Shown in pieces: positions 45,771-56,434 of a stretch of DNA of 64,000 nt; position 1 is the stretch's first letter; each line of letters opens with the position of its first letter. The stretch lies in NCBI GenBank assembly GCA_018296165.2, contig JACKQL020000176.1:1-64000 (forward strand). Direction: 5' to 3'. The DNA comes from Termitomyces sp. T153 (taxonomy: Eukaryota > Basidiomycota > Agaricomycetes > Agaricales > Lyophyllaceae). The notes beneath the pieces are model-generated. The model saw nothing but the letters and a program-made list of their open reading frames with translations, had not been told where the DNA came from and did no database searches. Position numbers and translations under genes: made by a program.

Positions 45771-46189
45771 CCCCTTCTCCTTCTCCAGTTCTTGTCTGAT
45801 TTACCTTCCTATAGTTTTCCTTCATTCTCCTCCCTTTTTCCTATCTATTGGTTCTAGTTTCAGCCCTCAGGCTGCACCAGTTCTCTGTCAGTAATTCAGA
45901 CAAGTGTGGCCTCTTTGACACTGCTACTAGCTTATGTAACTGCTGACCAATTGCTGACACATCACTTTTGTCTTTTTTCTCTGTCATACTGTACAGTTGT
46001 TTCTCATGCTTCTGAAGCCTCTGAAGCATCCCACTTGGCCTAGAGAATCCCCAGACTTGTTCTCTTTGGATTTCTCTTTGCCAGGTGAGTAGTTATCTCA
46101 GTAGATGCTGTACAGCACTGAATAGACTTTGGATTTCCCTTTGCCAGTTGTGTGATTGAGCCACAGCCTCCAGAGCTTGCCCTTACAGC
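45771..46189 (+). repeat. 5' LTR of family B copy B5, subtype b2 (5' end missing)
   Basis: Matches the solo LTR at 2,165-2,605 except for the first ~24 bp. It ends GCCCTTACA at 46189 and is followed by the leader GCAGAACAAGTCTCTAAATT, the same type of leader that follows the copy B3 LTR. It is therefore a 5' LTR rather than a solo one. Confidence 0.8.
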
Positions 46190-48690
46190 AGAACAAGTCT
46201 CTAAATTTGGTCTGGGAGCCCCCTTTTTTGATTACCTGAGCTTCTACTCAGTTTCTCAAAAGGTCTCTCCTTCACCAGTTTCTTTGCACCCTCTGTGCTC
46301 CTCCTATGACCCAGCCAACCCCTCCAGCACCCCCCTCTGATGCTTCAAGCCCCCAGGACAATGCCTGGAGTTGTTTGCTGTGCCTGGAGTCACAGGTTCA
46401 ACTTACCCAAGTCTCCTTTACTTCCCACACAGCTGAACTCATGGACTCCATCAAACTACTGAAGCAGTGTCCCTTTCTCTCCAAGCCCTTCTGGAATGTC
46501 TCCTCCTTGCTCCTACCACACTTCCTATGCCCCCAGCAGATGCAGAACAGTTTGTGTCTGCACCTAGCTCAGGCTTTTTGGCTCCAGCTGCTGCAGAACA
46601 GTTTGCATCTGCATCTGGCTTAGGCTTTTCAGCTCCCCATTCCAAACTCCCTTGTCCTGCACTCCCTGATGTCTATGATGGAGATTGTAAGGCTGGAGAA
46701 CACTTCCTCCAGTTCTATATCACCTATATCCAGCTGTGCAGTGAAGCCTTTACCTTGGATGCCTTGAAAATTGCCTGAGTTCTCTCCTACATGAAGGCTG
46801 GCTGAGCCTCAACCTATGCACTGCATATCTTTCAATGCCCAGGAGGAGTTGAGAGTTTCTCAAGCTGGATGGAGTTTGAGGAGGAGTTCTGAGCTTGGTT
46901 CTTCTCCCTTGACCCCACTAAAACTGCAGCTCTTTTTCTTCAAGACCAAACCCAAGGACAGCAGTCACTTGATGAGTACATCAACTCTTTTCATGCCTTA
47001 GTCTAACAGGTGGAATACCTGGACAGTCTGCAACTTTGCCTAACCTTCCATGATGGACTCCACCCCTCTCTTATGGATTGCATTGATTACCCCCCAAGCT
47101 CCACCTTCCATGCCTGCTCTAGCAGCCCCACAAGCAGGTGCAACTTTTCCCCTTCCATCCCATGTTGTTCTCTTGCACTCCCTGCCCTAAGGAGTCCCAA
47201 TGGATGTTGACACCTCCAGACAGTGCATCCAACTCCTCACAGCCCAGGATGCAATGGGAACCTCCTCTCTGGATGCACCTATAGCTGTCCAGTCAAATGA
47301 AGTGGCTAATGTGTTGGAGGAGACTCCTACAGAATCTGAGGATTTTTAAAAGGGCAGCAGATGACCTGTACACCCCCATTGCCTAGTGCTAATTGTTTTT
47401 CCCCCCTGTCTGTAGAATCAAATATATCTGTTGTCATTGTTGATACTATGCCTGAAACAATAAGCCACTCCTCAGATGTACAAACTCCCCCTCCAGCTAA
47501 AGTCTCTGCTGAAAACACACCTCCTAGTTCACACCTCCAGATTCCTGCATGGGAACACCATCTCCCCCATTGCTATGTTGTTGCTCTCACCCCTTCTACC
47601 AACTCCCTGAAGCTACAAATAGAAATTGAGACAACAGACATCCAGAAGATCCAAAGTGTGGTTGCCCTCCTTGACAGTGGAGCAACAGGCCTCTTCCTCA
47701 ACACTGATTATATGCAATGACACTACCTCACCACTTGCCCTCTTTCCCATCCTATCCCCATGTACAATATTGATGGCATGCTCAATGAAGCTGGCTCTAT
47801 TTGCTCCATGGTGGACCTGGTCCTCTGCTACCAAGGCCACTCAGAGTGAGCCACTTTTGCTGTCACTAGTTTGGGAAAGCAAGACATGATCTTGGGGTTC
47901 ACCTGGCTATGTGAACACAACCCAAAGATTGACTGGACTATGGGTGAGGTGAAGATGAGCCATTGCCCCTGTTGCTGCATTACTTATGCAGAAGAAGCTT
48001 GTAAGGAGCAGAGAGCCAAGATTCATGAGCATGCTGCTGTGCATGCCTGTCACACTGGGCATCTCCCTTATGCTGGCTGATCTTGACCTCCTGAGTCCCC
48101 CCCCCCTTTGGCATTCCCTCATAGAGAGGCCCTCCACAAGGATGTCTGAGGTGTTGGATGTGAATATCCAGAGGAAGAGAGAGGTGAAGGAGAATGGACC
48201 CATACTCCAGATGCAAAGTCCCTAGATGAAACCATAGAGGTAGGTGATCAGATCCATGCTACAACCTTCTGCCCCCCTCCTACTGTGGCAGGGATTTGAG
48301 CCAGTCAGACTACTTCTCAACATCTGGCTGAGGCATTTGCAACAAACTCACAGCCCAAGGCTTTCTGTAGCACTGTTCCCAATCACCTCCATGACTTTGG
48401 ATGTATTCTCCAAGGCCTCCTTTGATTTACTTCCAGAGCACAAGCAGTGGGATCATGCAATATTATACAATTGAGCTGATACCTGATGCAGAGCCCTCCA
48501 GCTGAAAGGTCTATCTGCTTGCACCCCATGAGCAGGATGAGCTGGATGCTTTCCTGCAGGAGAATCTTAGCTCAGGACAGATACAACCTTCCAAGTCTCC
48601 AATGGCCTCTCTAGTCTTTTTTATTAAGAAGAAGGATGGGTCTCTTCATCTGGTTCAGGATTATTGTGTCTTGAATGCAATGACAGTTGA
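46190..48690 (+). pseudogene. Ty3/gypsy family B copy B5: leader, gag, protease, start of RT
   Basis: Gag core at about 46,640-46,800 (LPDVYDGDCKAGEHFLQFYITYIQLC). The rest of gag runs to about 47,350 in shifted frames. Protease follows: IEIETTDIQ then ALLDSGATG, with DSGA at 47673-47684, and the downstream GKQDMILGFTWLCEHNPKIDW block (47,874-47,940). The pre-RT region and RT start (MASLVFFIKKKDGSLHLVQDY, VLNAMTV) reach 48690. There the sequence changes in mid-domain to duplication arm 2 (the continuation NCYPLPL is absent). Many stops are present. CpG-poor up to the junction and CpG-rich beyond it. Confidence 0.8.
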
Positions 48691-49834
48691 GGCACGTGGA
48701 CGTATCGACAACCACATAAGCTTGAGCGCCAACAAAGAACGCGCTACAAACTATGTACTCAAGCACGTGCATTTCAGGTATCATCTTCTGCGCATTCCGC
48801 TCGCCATCCTAGCATCCACTTCTCATCCTTAGTACAGATCTGTCTCCCATTTGTTACATTTCCCTACTGGATAAGCATGTCCATAGTCAAGTTAGTTCAT
48901 ACAGAAAGACTCTATGCGGTAAGTTAGCACTGGGTACACCGTTGTCCCCTCCACACCGAGTTTTTATGTTTTGATACACTCGCGAGGCCATGGCGGCCCA
49001 TCCTTTGTGACTCTTCCAAGTGTTTCGCATTGTCTGACACCATTTACTTCTGATAAGGCTTGGAAACTGCGATCGAAAATCGTAAGCGATACTAGATGCG
49101 GGTGGCGGGGGTGGGTGATAAGACAACTCATCAGACTCAATGAAGATCTTTGGAAAGTGCACCTTCCCAATCCATCGCACGAGAGTCTAGGTCCGTGGCC
49201 GACGATTGAGAGATGGGTCGACCACGTCCCTGCTGGAAATACGTGTACTACTGTCCCCAATGTTCATCTAGAAGAAAGCTGAATATTCTATATATAAGGG
49301 GTTACTGAACCTCTGTGTCACAGAAGACAACAGGTTGCAACATGTCCAGCTAGGATATTTGGGGAAAGAAAGAGCCATCGACGTGGTCCATCCAACCGCA
49401 CCACGGCGACGGCATCGGATGAGAAACAAAACCAGGTCCATCAGACCGCCATATCAGTACTAGTTTGGTTGTTTAGTCCGTGTACCAAATCAAATCTACG
49501 GTCCACAATAACCACAGCACAGAATTCAGGAGGTGGAGCGCTGTCATTAATGCGCAAACTCTAGCTGACCATCGATCACGCCTTGCAAACTCAATCTTCA
49601 TGGTTACTGAGAAAAAGTATGATAAGAAAAATTGATCTAACAAGAGGAGTCCGCCAATGATATGAGACTTCTCAGGCCTCATGCATCAACAGATAGAAGC
49701 ACCATCTCCACAGCAATTCCGTAAACGTGGAACGGCATGGAATCTTGTACAACAATAGAACATCACAATGAGGCGTGAGATGACTTGACATCCCATCAGT
49801 GGGACGGTCCCCAACGGCTCTCTCACATACCACC

Positions 49835-52800
49835 ATGTCGAATCCTCAGAAATCCAAGCGTCGTGCTCTTAAGAAAATGCTCCATAGTGTTGCAGACCGG
49901 TTCTCTCCTGCAAGTCGTACTCCATCGCCTCTCCCTCCGCGAGGCAGCAATGTGCACGATATAGGATCGGATGGTACACAAGTATTAGACGCCAGCGGGT
50001 CTAACGCAACTGCATTCACCGACTCGTCTCCTGCGTTTGAATCGGGAAACAGTGCCAGCAGCCAACCTCCCGTTGTAGTAGGCCCGACGATGGTTCATGG
50101 TGAGCACATTCAAACTTCACAACCGTGAATGGAATCTGAGCAAGTTCCATTGCGCACATATCAGATACTCAGGTAGGCGTGAGAGATCATGTCAAACCAG
50201 GTAACTATAATATTATCATGCAGCGCGCAACTGCTTGAATGCCTTTACAGGATCCGGAGGAATCAGAGTAGACGTACCTCAGATGAATTTGACGCCCACT
50301 GATAAGGGACAAGGTAAGTAAGCCAGTTTTGAGCAATAAATGTGAAACATGATTTTCCCTGTCAGGTCATCTTGCAAAATCAGCATGGCATGGCATGCAG
50401 ATGTTGCTCAAAATGGCTGAGAAGCTGCTGGAAGGCACCCCTTTCAAGACACCTATTGCTGCTTTCAATGTTCTCATTGACCTTGGAAATGTATGCCCTC
50501 ATCACCTTCTATGTTTGCTTTCTACGAGTTAACATCGGCTCTAGGCCATTTCTGACAACAAAGATGCACTGCATGAGCTCTATACTCAGACTCAAAAGCG
50601 TCTTGAAGTTGTCAATGCAGGATTGATGGAAATAGATAACAAAGACACCAAATTCAGAGCAATAACTGAGAAATTTGCACAGTGAGCATGGCATTTATTG
50701 TAGAATGTTTCATATCTGATATCATGCAGGTCACTCATTGAAAAGATTCTTGAGCTGAGGGCAATGTCTGAAACATCAACATGGAAAAGGATCTTGGAAA
50801 ATGAACAAGACAATGCCAAGGTTCAAAAGATCTTCAAGCAGATTGATGAAGAGACAGAGAATTTTGTTGTATGTGACTTTTACAGTTTGCAATGTAGCAG
50901 TGCTGACATTGCAAGTCTCTGTTAGCTTCAAATGAACTTCAACATTGACAGGAATATAAGTTCTTTGCATGATCTTGTTTCTGTATGTTTTTGTGAGAAG
51001 GTCATGATCATCTTGAGCTAATTTGTTCCTTAGCAACTGAAATTGCACAACTGGGACTATTCTAAGAAAGCACCATATGATGCTATTCTCAATGATGCTA
51101 CTTTAGTTCGTGCACCTTGTATTGAGGGAACACGCATAAGAATACTTAAACAGCTATATGAGTGGGCAGAGGATTGTTCACCCACCAGCCCACAGGTCTT
51201 CTGGCTAACTGGTCCAGCTGGGTCTGGAAAGTCAACTATTGCCTGCTCAGTAGCAAAACAGTTTGATGATAGTAACAAAGGGTTAAATATCTTGCAGGCC
51301 TCTTTCTTTTGTTCTCGACAGTTTGAAGACACAAGGAGCAGGGCCAACATCATTCCTACATTGGTCTATCAGCTTGCTCATCATTCCAAGTCATTTTTAA
51401 GGTCTCTTTTTGATGTCAACAAGCTTGACTCAGTGAACAAACTGGGTAAACAGATGAATGACCTTTTAGTTGATCCTTGGCAGGTCTCTACTAGTACAGA
51501 ATCAAGAATTCTACCTCCATACTTGGTGGTTATTGATGCCTTGGATGAGATTGATGGTCATGGAGGCTCAGAATTCTTGCAAGAACTCCTTTTGACCATT
51601 GAGAAGGGTGCCTTGCATGGTCTCAAATTTCTTGTCACAAGCCGGCCAGATCCTGACATAGTTCAACTTTGCAAGTCATTTTCATCTGATGCTGTTTGTC
51701 ATCTCTATGATGTGGATACAGATGAAGTGGGTGCAGATATTCTGATATATCTCAAGGATCAGCTTCCTGCATTGCAGAATGAAACTGAACTTGGGACTCT
51801 CATGCAACAGGCCAATGGCCTCTTTATACATGCATCAACAGCAGTGAAATACATAAACCCTAGAAGAGGTTTAACAAGTAATGACCAAAAGAAGCGGATG
51901 AAGCAGCTGTTGGACAGTTCTCTTAGTCAGAAGCCTGATCATCCTGTGAAAGCAAGCTTACAAATTGACATGCTGTACAGTCAGATTCTCTCTGAAGCAT
52001 TTGCAGATTTTGAGATACATGAAGTTCAAGCTCGCCTCATTATTCTTTGGAATTTCCTCTGTGCAGAGGAGCGTATATCTCCTATTGTAGCTGCAAGACT
52101 CTCAGGCTCTGATGATGAGAAGGATATGGAGGAATGTGCAGAATACTTGATAGACAGTCTTCATGCTGTTCTTTATGCTAAAGAAGGCAAGGTCTTCTGG
52201 TACCATGCTTCATTCCCAGATTTTATTTTTACACAAGAACGCTTCAATACAACCAGTTCCATCATATCTAGCTTGTTCTGTAACATGGGCAAACATCACT
52301 GCTTTCTGGCTCATCAATGCTTCCAAATAATGAAGTCAGAGCTTTGTTTTAATATTTGTGGTCATCCATCATCATTCCTTCTTGATAGAGAAGTACCTGG
52401 ACTTGTAAATGAGGACAAGATTTCTCAAACTCTGAAGTACTGTTGTGTATATTGGAGCAGCCACTGGTCTAGTTGCATAGCCCAGGCCCAAGCCATGCAC
52501 AATGAAATAAATATTCTGTGTGATGATTTACAGGATTTTCTCTTGCTTAAAATTCTGTTCTGGATAGAGGCTATGAATTTGCTTCAATCTGCACAAAAAT
52601 GCAACTATATGTTGCAGCAAGTGAGGAAGTGTATTGAAGCACCAAGTTCTCATACTCTGATCAGAGTATGTATCAATAATGACAAGCAGCAGAATCATCT
52701 CATTAATGATATCACTGAGGCAGCCAATTTTGCAATGTATTTTTCAAACAGCCCAGCATGTTTATCAACACCACATCTGTATATATCAGTATTACCAACT

Positions 52801-54657
52801 TGGCATCATAGTGATACATCAAAGAAGTGGAAAGAGCAATTTACTTCAGTGCCAGCTATTCAAGGGTCCAGAGGCCAGACAGGATTGATTAGTGAGATCA
52901 AACAAACAGCTCCAGTTTTTGCCATTGCATTTTCTCCTGATGGCACACACATTGTCTCTGGATCTTGTGGTGTTGTGTGGTTTTGGTGGTGGTGTGGTGT
53001 GGAAGTCAATTCTGTTGCATTTTCTACTGATGGCACTCATATTATCTCTGGATCATGGACCAAACTATCTGTTTGTGGGATTCCTCAACTGGAGCTGAGC
53101 TGCTGCAGCTGACTGGACATACAAGTGTGTCAATTCTGTTGCATTTTCTCCTGATGGCACACACATTGTCTCTGGCTCTTTGGACAACACTATCTATGTA
53201 TGGGATTCCTCAACTGGTGCTGAGCAGCTACAGCTTACTGGCCATACAGATGGTGTTAAGTCTGTTGCATTTTCTCCTGATGGCACACACATTGCCTCTG
53301 GTTCATGGGACAGCACTATCTGTGTATGGGATTCCTCAACTGGGGCTGAGCTGCTGCAGATGACTGGCCATATGGACTGTGTCACTTCTGTTGCATTTTC
53401 TCCTGATAGCACACACATTGTCTCTGGCTCTTGGGACAACACTATCTGTGTGTGGGATTCCTCAACTGGTGCTGAGCTGCTGCAGCTGACTGGCCATAGA
53501 GGCCCTGTCAGTTCAGTTGCATTTTCTCCTGATGGCACACATATTATCTCTGGATCTATGGACAAGACTATCTGTGTGTGGGATTCCTCAACTGGAGCTG
53601 AGCTGCTGCAGCTGACTGGCCATACAGATGCTGTCAATTCTGTTGCATTTTCTCCTGATGGCACACACATTGTCTCTGGATCTATGGACAACACTATCTG
53701 TGTGTGGGATTCCTCAACTGGAGCTGAGCTGCTGCAGCTGACTGGCCATAAAGTGGTGTCAATTCTGTTGCATTTTCTCCTGATGGCACACACATTGCCT
53801 CTGGTTCATGGGACAGCACTATCTGTGTATGGGATTCCTCAACTGGGGCTGAGCTGCTGCAGATGACTGGCCATATGGACTGTGTCACTTCTGTTGCATT
53901 TTCTCCTGATAGCACACACATTGTTTCTGGCTCTTGGGATAACACTATCCATGTGTGGGATTCCTCAATTGGTGTTCAGCTGCTGCAGCTGGGTGGCCAT
54001 AGAGGCCCTGTCAGTTCAGTTGCATTTTCTCCTGATGGCATGCACATTGTCTCTGGCTCCCAGGACAAAACTGTCCATGTGTGGGATTCCTCAAGTGCTA
54101 CTGAGCTGCTGCAGCTGACTGGCCATACAGGCACTGTCAATTCTGTTGCATTTTCTCCTGATGGCACACACATTGTCTCTGGCTCACAGGACAAAACTGT
54201 CTGTGTGTGGGATTCCTCAAATGCTACTATGCTGCTGCAGCTAAATGGCCATACAGGCCCTGTCAAGTCTGTTGCATTTTCTCCTGATGGGACACACATT
54301 GTCTCTGGCTCTTGGGATAGCACTATCCACCTATGGGATTCCTCAGCTAGTTCTGAGTTACTGCAGCTGACTGGCCATGCAAGTACTATCAATTGTGCTG
54401 TATTCTCACCTGATGCCACACCCATTGGCTCAGGAGATGCTATGGGGCATGTATGCAATGTTCAACCCCATGCTGAGCACCCACAAAATGTCTACATTGA
54501 TCCTCACAATTTATCTCCACTTGCTAAACAAAGTATTCCCACCAACATATTGACTACTGGGCTTGTCAATTCTCATTGGTACTCCACTACTGATGGTTGG
54601 ATCAACTGGAAAAGTACTAATCAACACTTGATGTGGGTTCCTCCATATATTTTATGA
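49835..54657 (+). pseudogene. NACHT-WD40 (NLR-like STAND) receptor, copy B, frameshifted
   Basis: Paralogue of the gene at 27466-22282. Exons 49835-50099, 50251-50313, 50366-50490, 50545-50681, 50730-50868, 51034 onward. The donor GTGAGCAC at 50100 is needed; reading further meets TGA at about 50,127. NACHT Walker A GPAGSGKST is at 51211-51237 and Walker B VVIDALDEID follows. The ATPase and helical regions (51,034-52,910) are fully open. Damage lies in the WD40 region: a GT-rich replacement at about 52,966-53,005, one-base losses at about 53,056, 53,128 and 53,753, and a TGA at 54,655 about 45 codons before the end seen in copy A. Most likely a pseudogene or a truncated NACHT protein; sequencing or assembly error in near-identical repeats is an alternative. 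Confidence 0.8.
52915..54420 (+). repeat. WD40 tandem repeat tract, 126 bp units, copy B
   Basis: About 12 units, the first two damaged. A higher-order duplication is visible: the block with SGSWDSTIC, LLQMTGH, MDCVTSVAFSPDSTH and RGPVSSVAF at about 53,260-53,560 recurs at about 53,763-54,060, a shift of about 503 bp (four units minus one base). Confidence 0.9.
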
Positions 54658-55137
54658 CTTTTATGCCACCCCCACAACCACCTCATTATATCTAAGAATG
54701 GTGATTGAACATTGGATCTTACACCAGCCAAGTTGGGAACTCAATGGCTACAATGTTATACTGGTTGACCATCTCATAATTATGGATAAACATGAAACAC
54801 AATCCTCATAACAAGGATTGTATGTGATTTGAGTCATTTCTATTCATATGATTATTGATCTACTGAATATAAGTATTGAACTCCCTTTGATCTGCATTTG
54901 TCTATTGTAGTAGATCTAAAAATATGTAGTATAGATATCTTTTTGGTTGTATTTTGCATATTGATATCGAATTCATTCCTTGGTTGTATTAAATATTACT
55001 TATTCAATCTTCAACCATGCCTTTGAGATGCCAAGCTTGAACATATTTATGCTAAGCTCTAAGTTAAAAAAGCTGAGGTGGTGGACTGATGCAAGGAAAT
55101 AATTTGTGTTGGATTTATTTTATATATGACACAAATT
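54658..55137. other. 3' end and flank of NLR copy B
   Basis: Continues the C-terminal coding homology to copy A up to about 54,790 beyond the premature stop, then AT-rich 3' flank shared with arm 1. No other gene seen. Confidence 0.6.
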
Positions 55138-55660
55138 TTATGGAGGTTTGGTGCATAAATAGGTTAGATTCCAATACAGACAAGTATTAGGGGCAGGCTC
55201 CATCAAGTATATAGCCTTGGTTTGATGTACACAACCAGCTCCATCTCCAATTTGTCCTCTCCCAGCTGTTCCCTCCCTTTTGACCACCTCAACCACACCC
55301 TCCCCACACTCACTGTCTCTCATTAGCCCAAATACTAGCATAGATTGGCAGAATCTCCTCTGCCACCTCCTCATGCACCTCCTAAACAACTCATTCCCCA
55401 TACCTATGCACAATTAGTACTCTTCCCCACTTCTGCTAACCCTATGAGAATCAGGCTTTGCCAATAATATCTAGCCCCTCACACTACCCCCAAACACCTG
55501 ACACTCTTTTACAATTGCACTCACAGTCCTTGTTCCTGAGGCTGGGTATTTTAAGTCTGTACTATAGCTCAAGGCACTTCCAGCTTGCTGTGATGCTGCT
55601 CCTACTGCAGCAGAGAGGGGTCAGGCATTCAAATTGGCATATTTGAACATAGTTACAGAG
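55138..55660 (-). pseudogene. Membrane-protein gene remnant, copy 3 (CpG-depleted)
   Basis: Reverse-strand, CpG-depleted relative of about 31,390-31,900. The - strand reads IGMGNELFRRCMRRW (31,636-31,680 equivalent in a shifted frame), and the + strand keeps GCCTTGGTTTGATGTACAC, the counterpart of the downstream flank at 31,850. Only the C-terminal coding part and 3' flank remain. Confidence 0.65.
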
Positions 55661-55888
55661 TTAGAACAATTTTTTATCATTCATGCAGCACTAAATTAGA
55701 TTGGTTACACAGATTTTGACTAGCACATAGGTGAATACAAGATGATAAGTTTACATAATCATATATAGTGTAAGTAACATGTTAAAATCAAAGACGCATG
55801 TGAATGTTACATACCCCCCTTTGAGACTGAAGTTTGGTCTTCCTCAAAGGTATGACTAGTCAACTGAGTGAAATCAATGATATATATA
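55661..55888. other. AT-rich spacer, no feature seen
   Basis: Sequence between the membrane-protein remnant and the Tc1-like terminus; nothing supportable. Confidence 0.4.
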
Positions 55889-56253
55889 CAGTGGCTCAAA
55901 AAACTGTCCCAATGTTTTATACTTTTTGAAAGATGACATTGGCATGAAGGATTGGAAGTATTTAAAATTCTGGTTAAATCATATAAAATACTATGGCATC
56001 ATGGCTACAAATTGCATTTTGGTTTAGGCAATGTAAATGAAGAGTGATGGAGTAATTGCCATTTTAAAATATTCACTCATTGAGACAGTTTTTTGAGCAT
56101 CTCTAATTTTGGTATTTAGTACTTTGTATGTCCTCCATTTGCCTTGATAACTGCTTGAACCCTTCTGGGCATGCTTTCTATCAGTTGTTGGCATACCTCT
56201 GCTGGTATTCTGTCCCACTCCTTTGCAACAGCTCCCTCAATTCATGCACACCA
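55889..56253 (-). pseudogene. Tc1-like DNA transposon, 3' part
   Basis: The terminus CAGTGGCTCAAAAAACTGTC at 55889 follows a TA and matches the 44,021 terminus for about 200 bp. The - strand then encodes the typical Tc1 C-terminus: EWDRIPAEVCQQLIESMPRR (about 56,220-56,160) and VIKANGGHTKY before a stop at about 56,118. The upstream coding part is missing and is replaced by an LTR fragment at 56,254. Confidence 0.8.
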
Positions 56254-56434
56254 GAGGCATGGGAACAACTGTACAAAAGGCTAGAGCTAGTGTTAACCCT
56301 AGGAAGGTGCTCAACAAGAAACCATGGGAAGTTCTGAGAGTCTCTGGAGATCTCCAGGAGTCTGGAATGAGCAGCAGAGATTGCTGCAGAGGTTGGAAAT
56401 GGAAGTTGGAGGTTGTAATGGAAGTCCCCTGACA
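56254..56434 (-). repeat. 3' LTR fragment of family B copy B6, subtype b1
   Basis: On the - strand it starts TGTCAGGGGACTTCC at 56434, directly after the polypurine tract GCTAGAGGGGGGTGA, and loses homology after GTTCCCATGCCTC. Only the first ~180 of ~350 bp survive. Confidence 0.8.

Larger units (their letters stand above)
48691..55137 (+). repeat. Inverted segmental duplication, arm 2
   Basis: Starts GGCACGTGGACGTATCGAC at 48691, the reverse complement of arm 1 at 28680, and runs to about 55,137. The left end is fused to family B RT and the right end to a decayed membrane-protein gene copy. All intron positions and the sizes of exons 2-5 (63, 125, 137 and 139 bp) are identical to those in arm 1. 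Confidence 0.85.
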
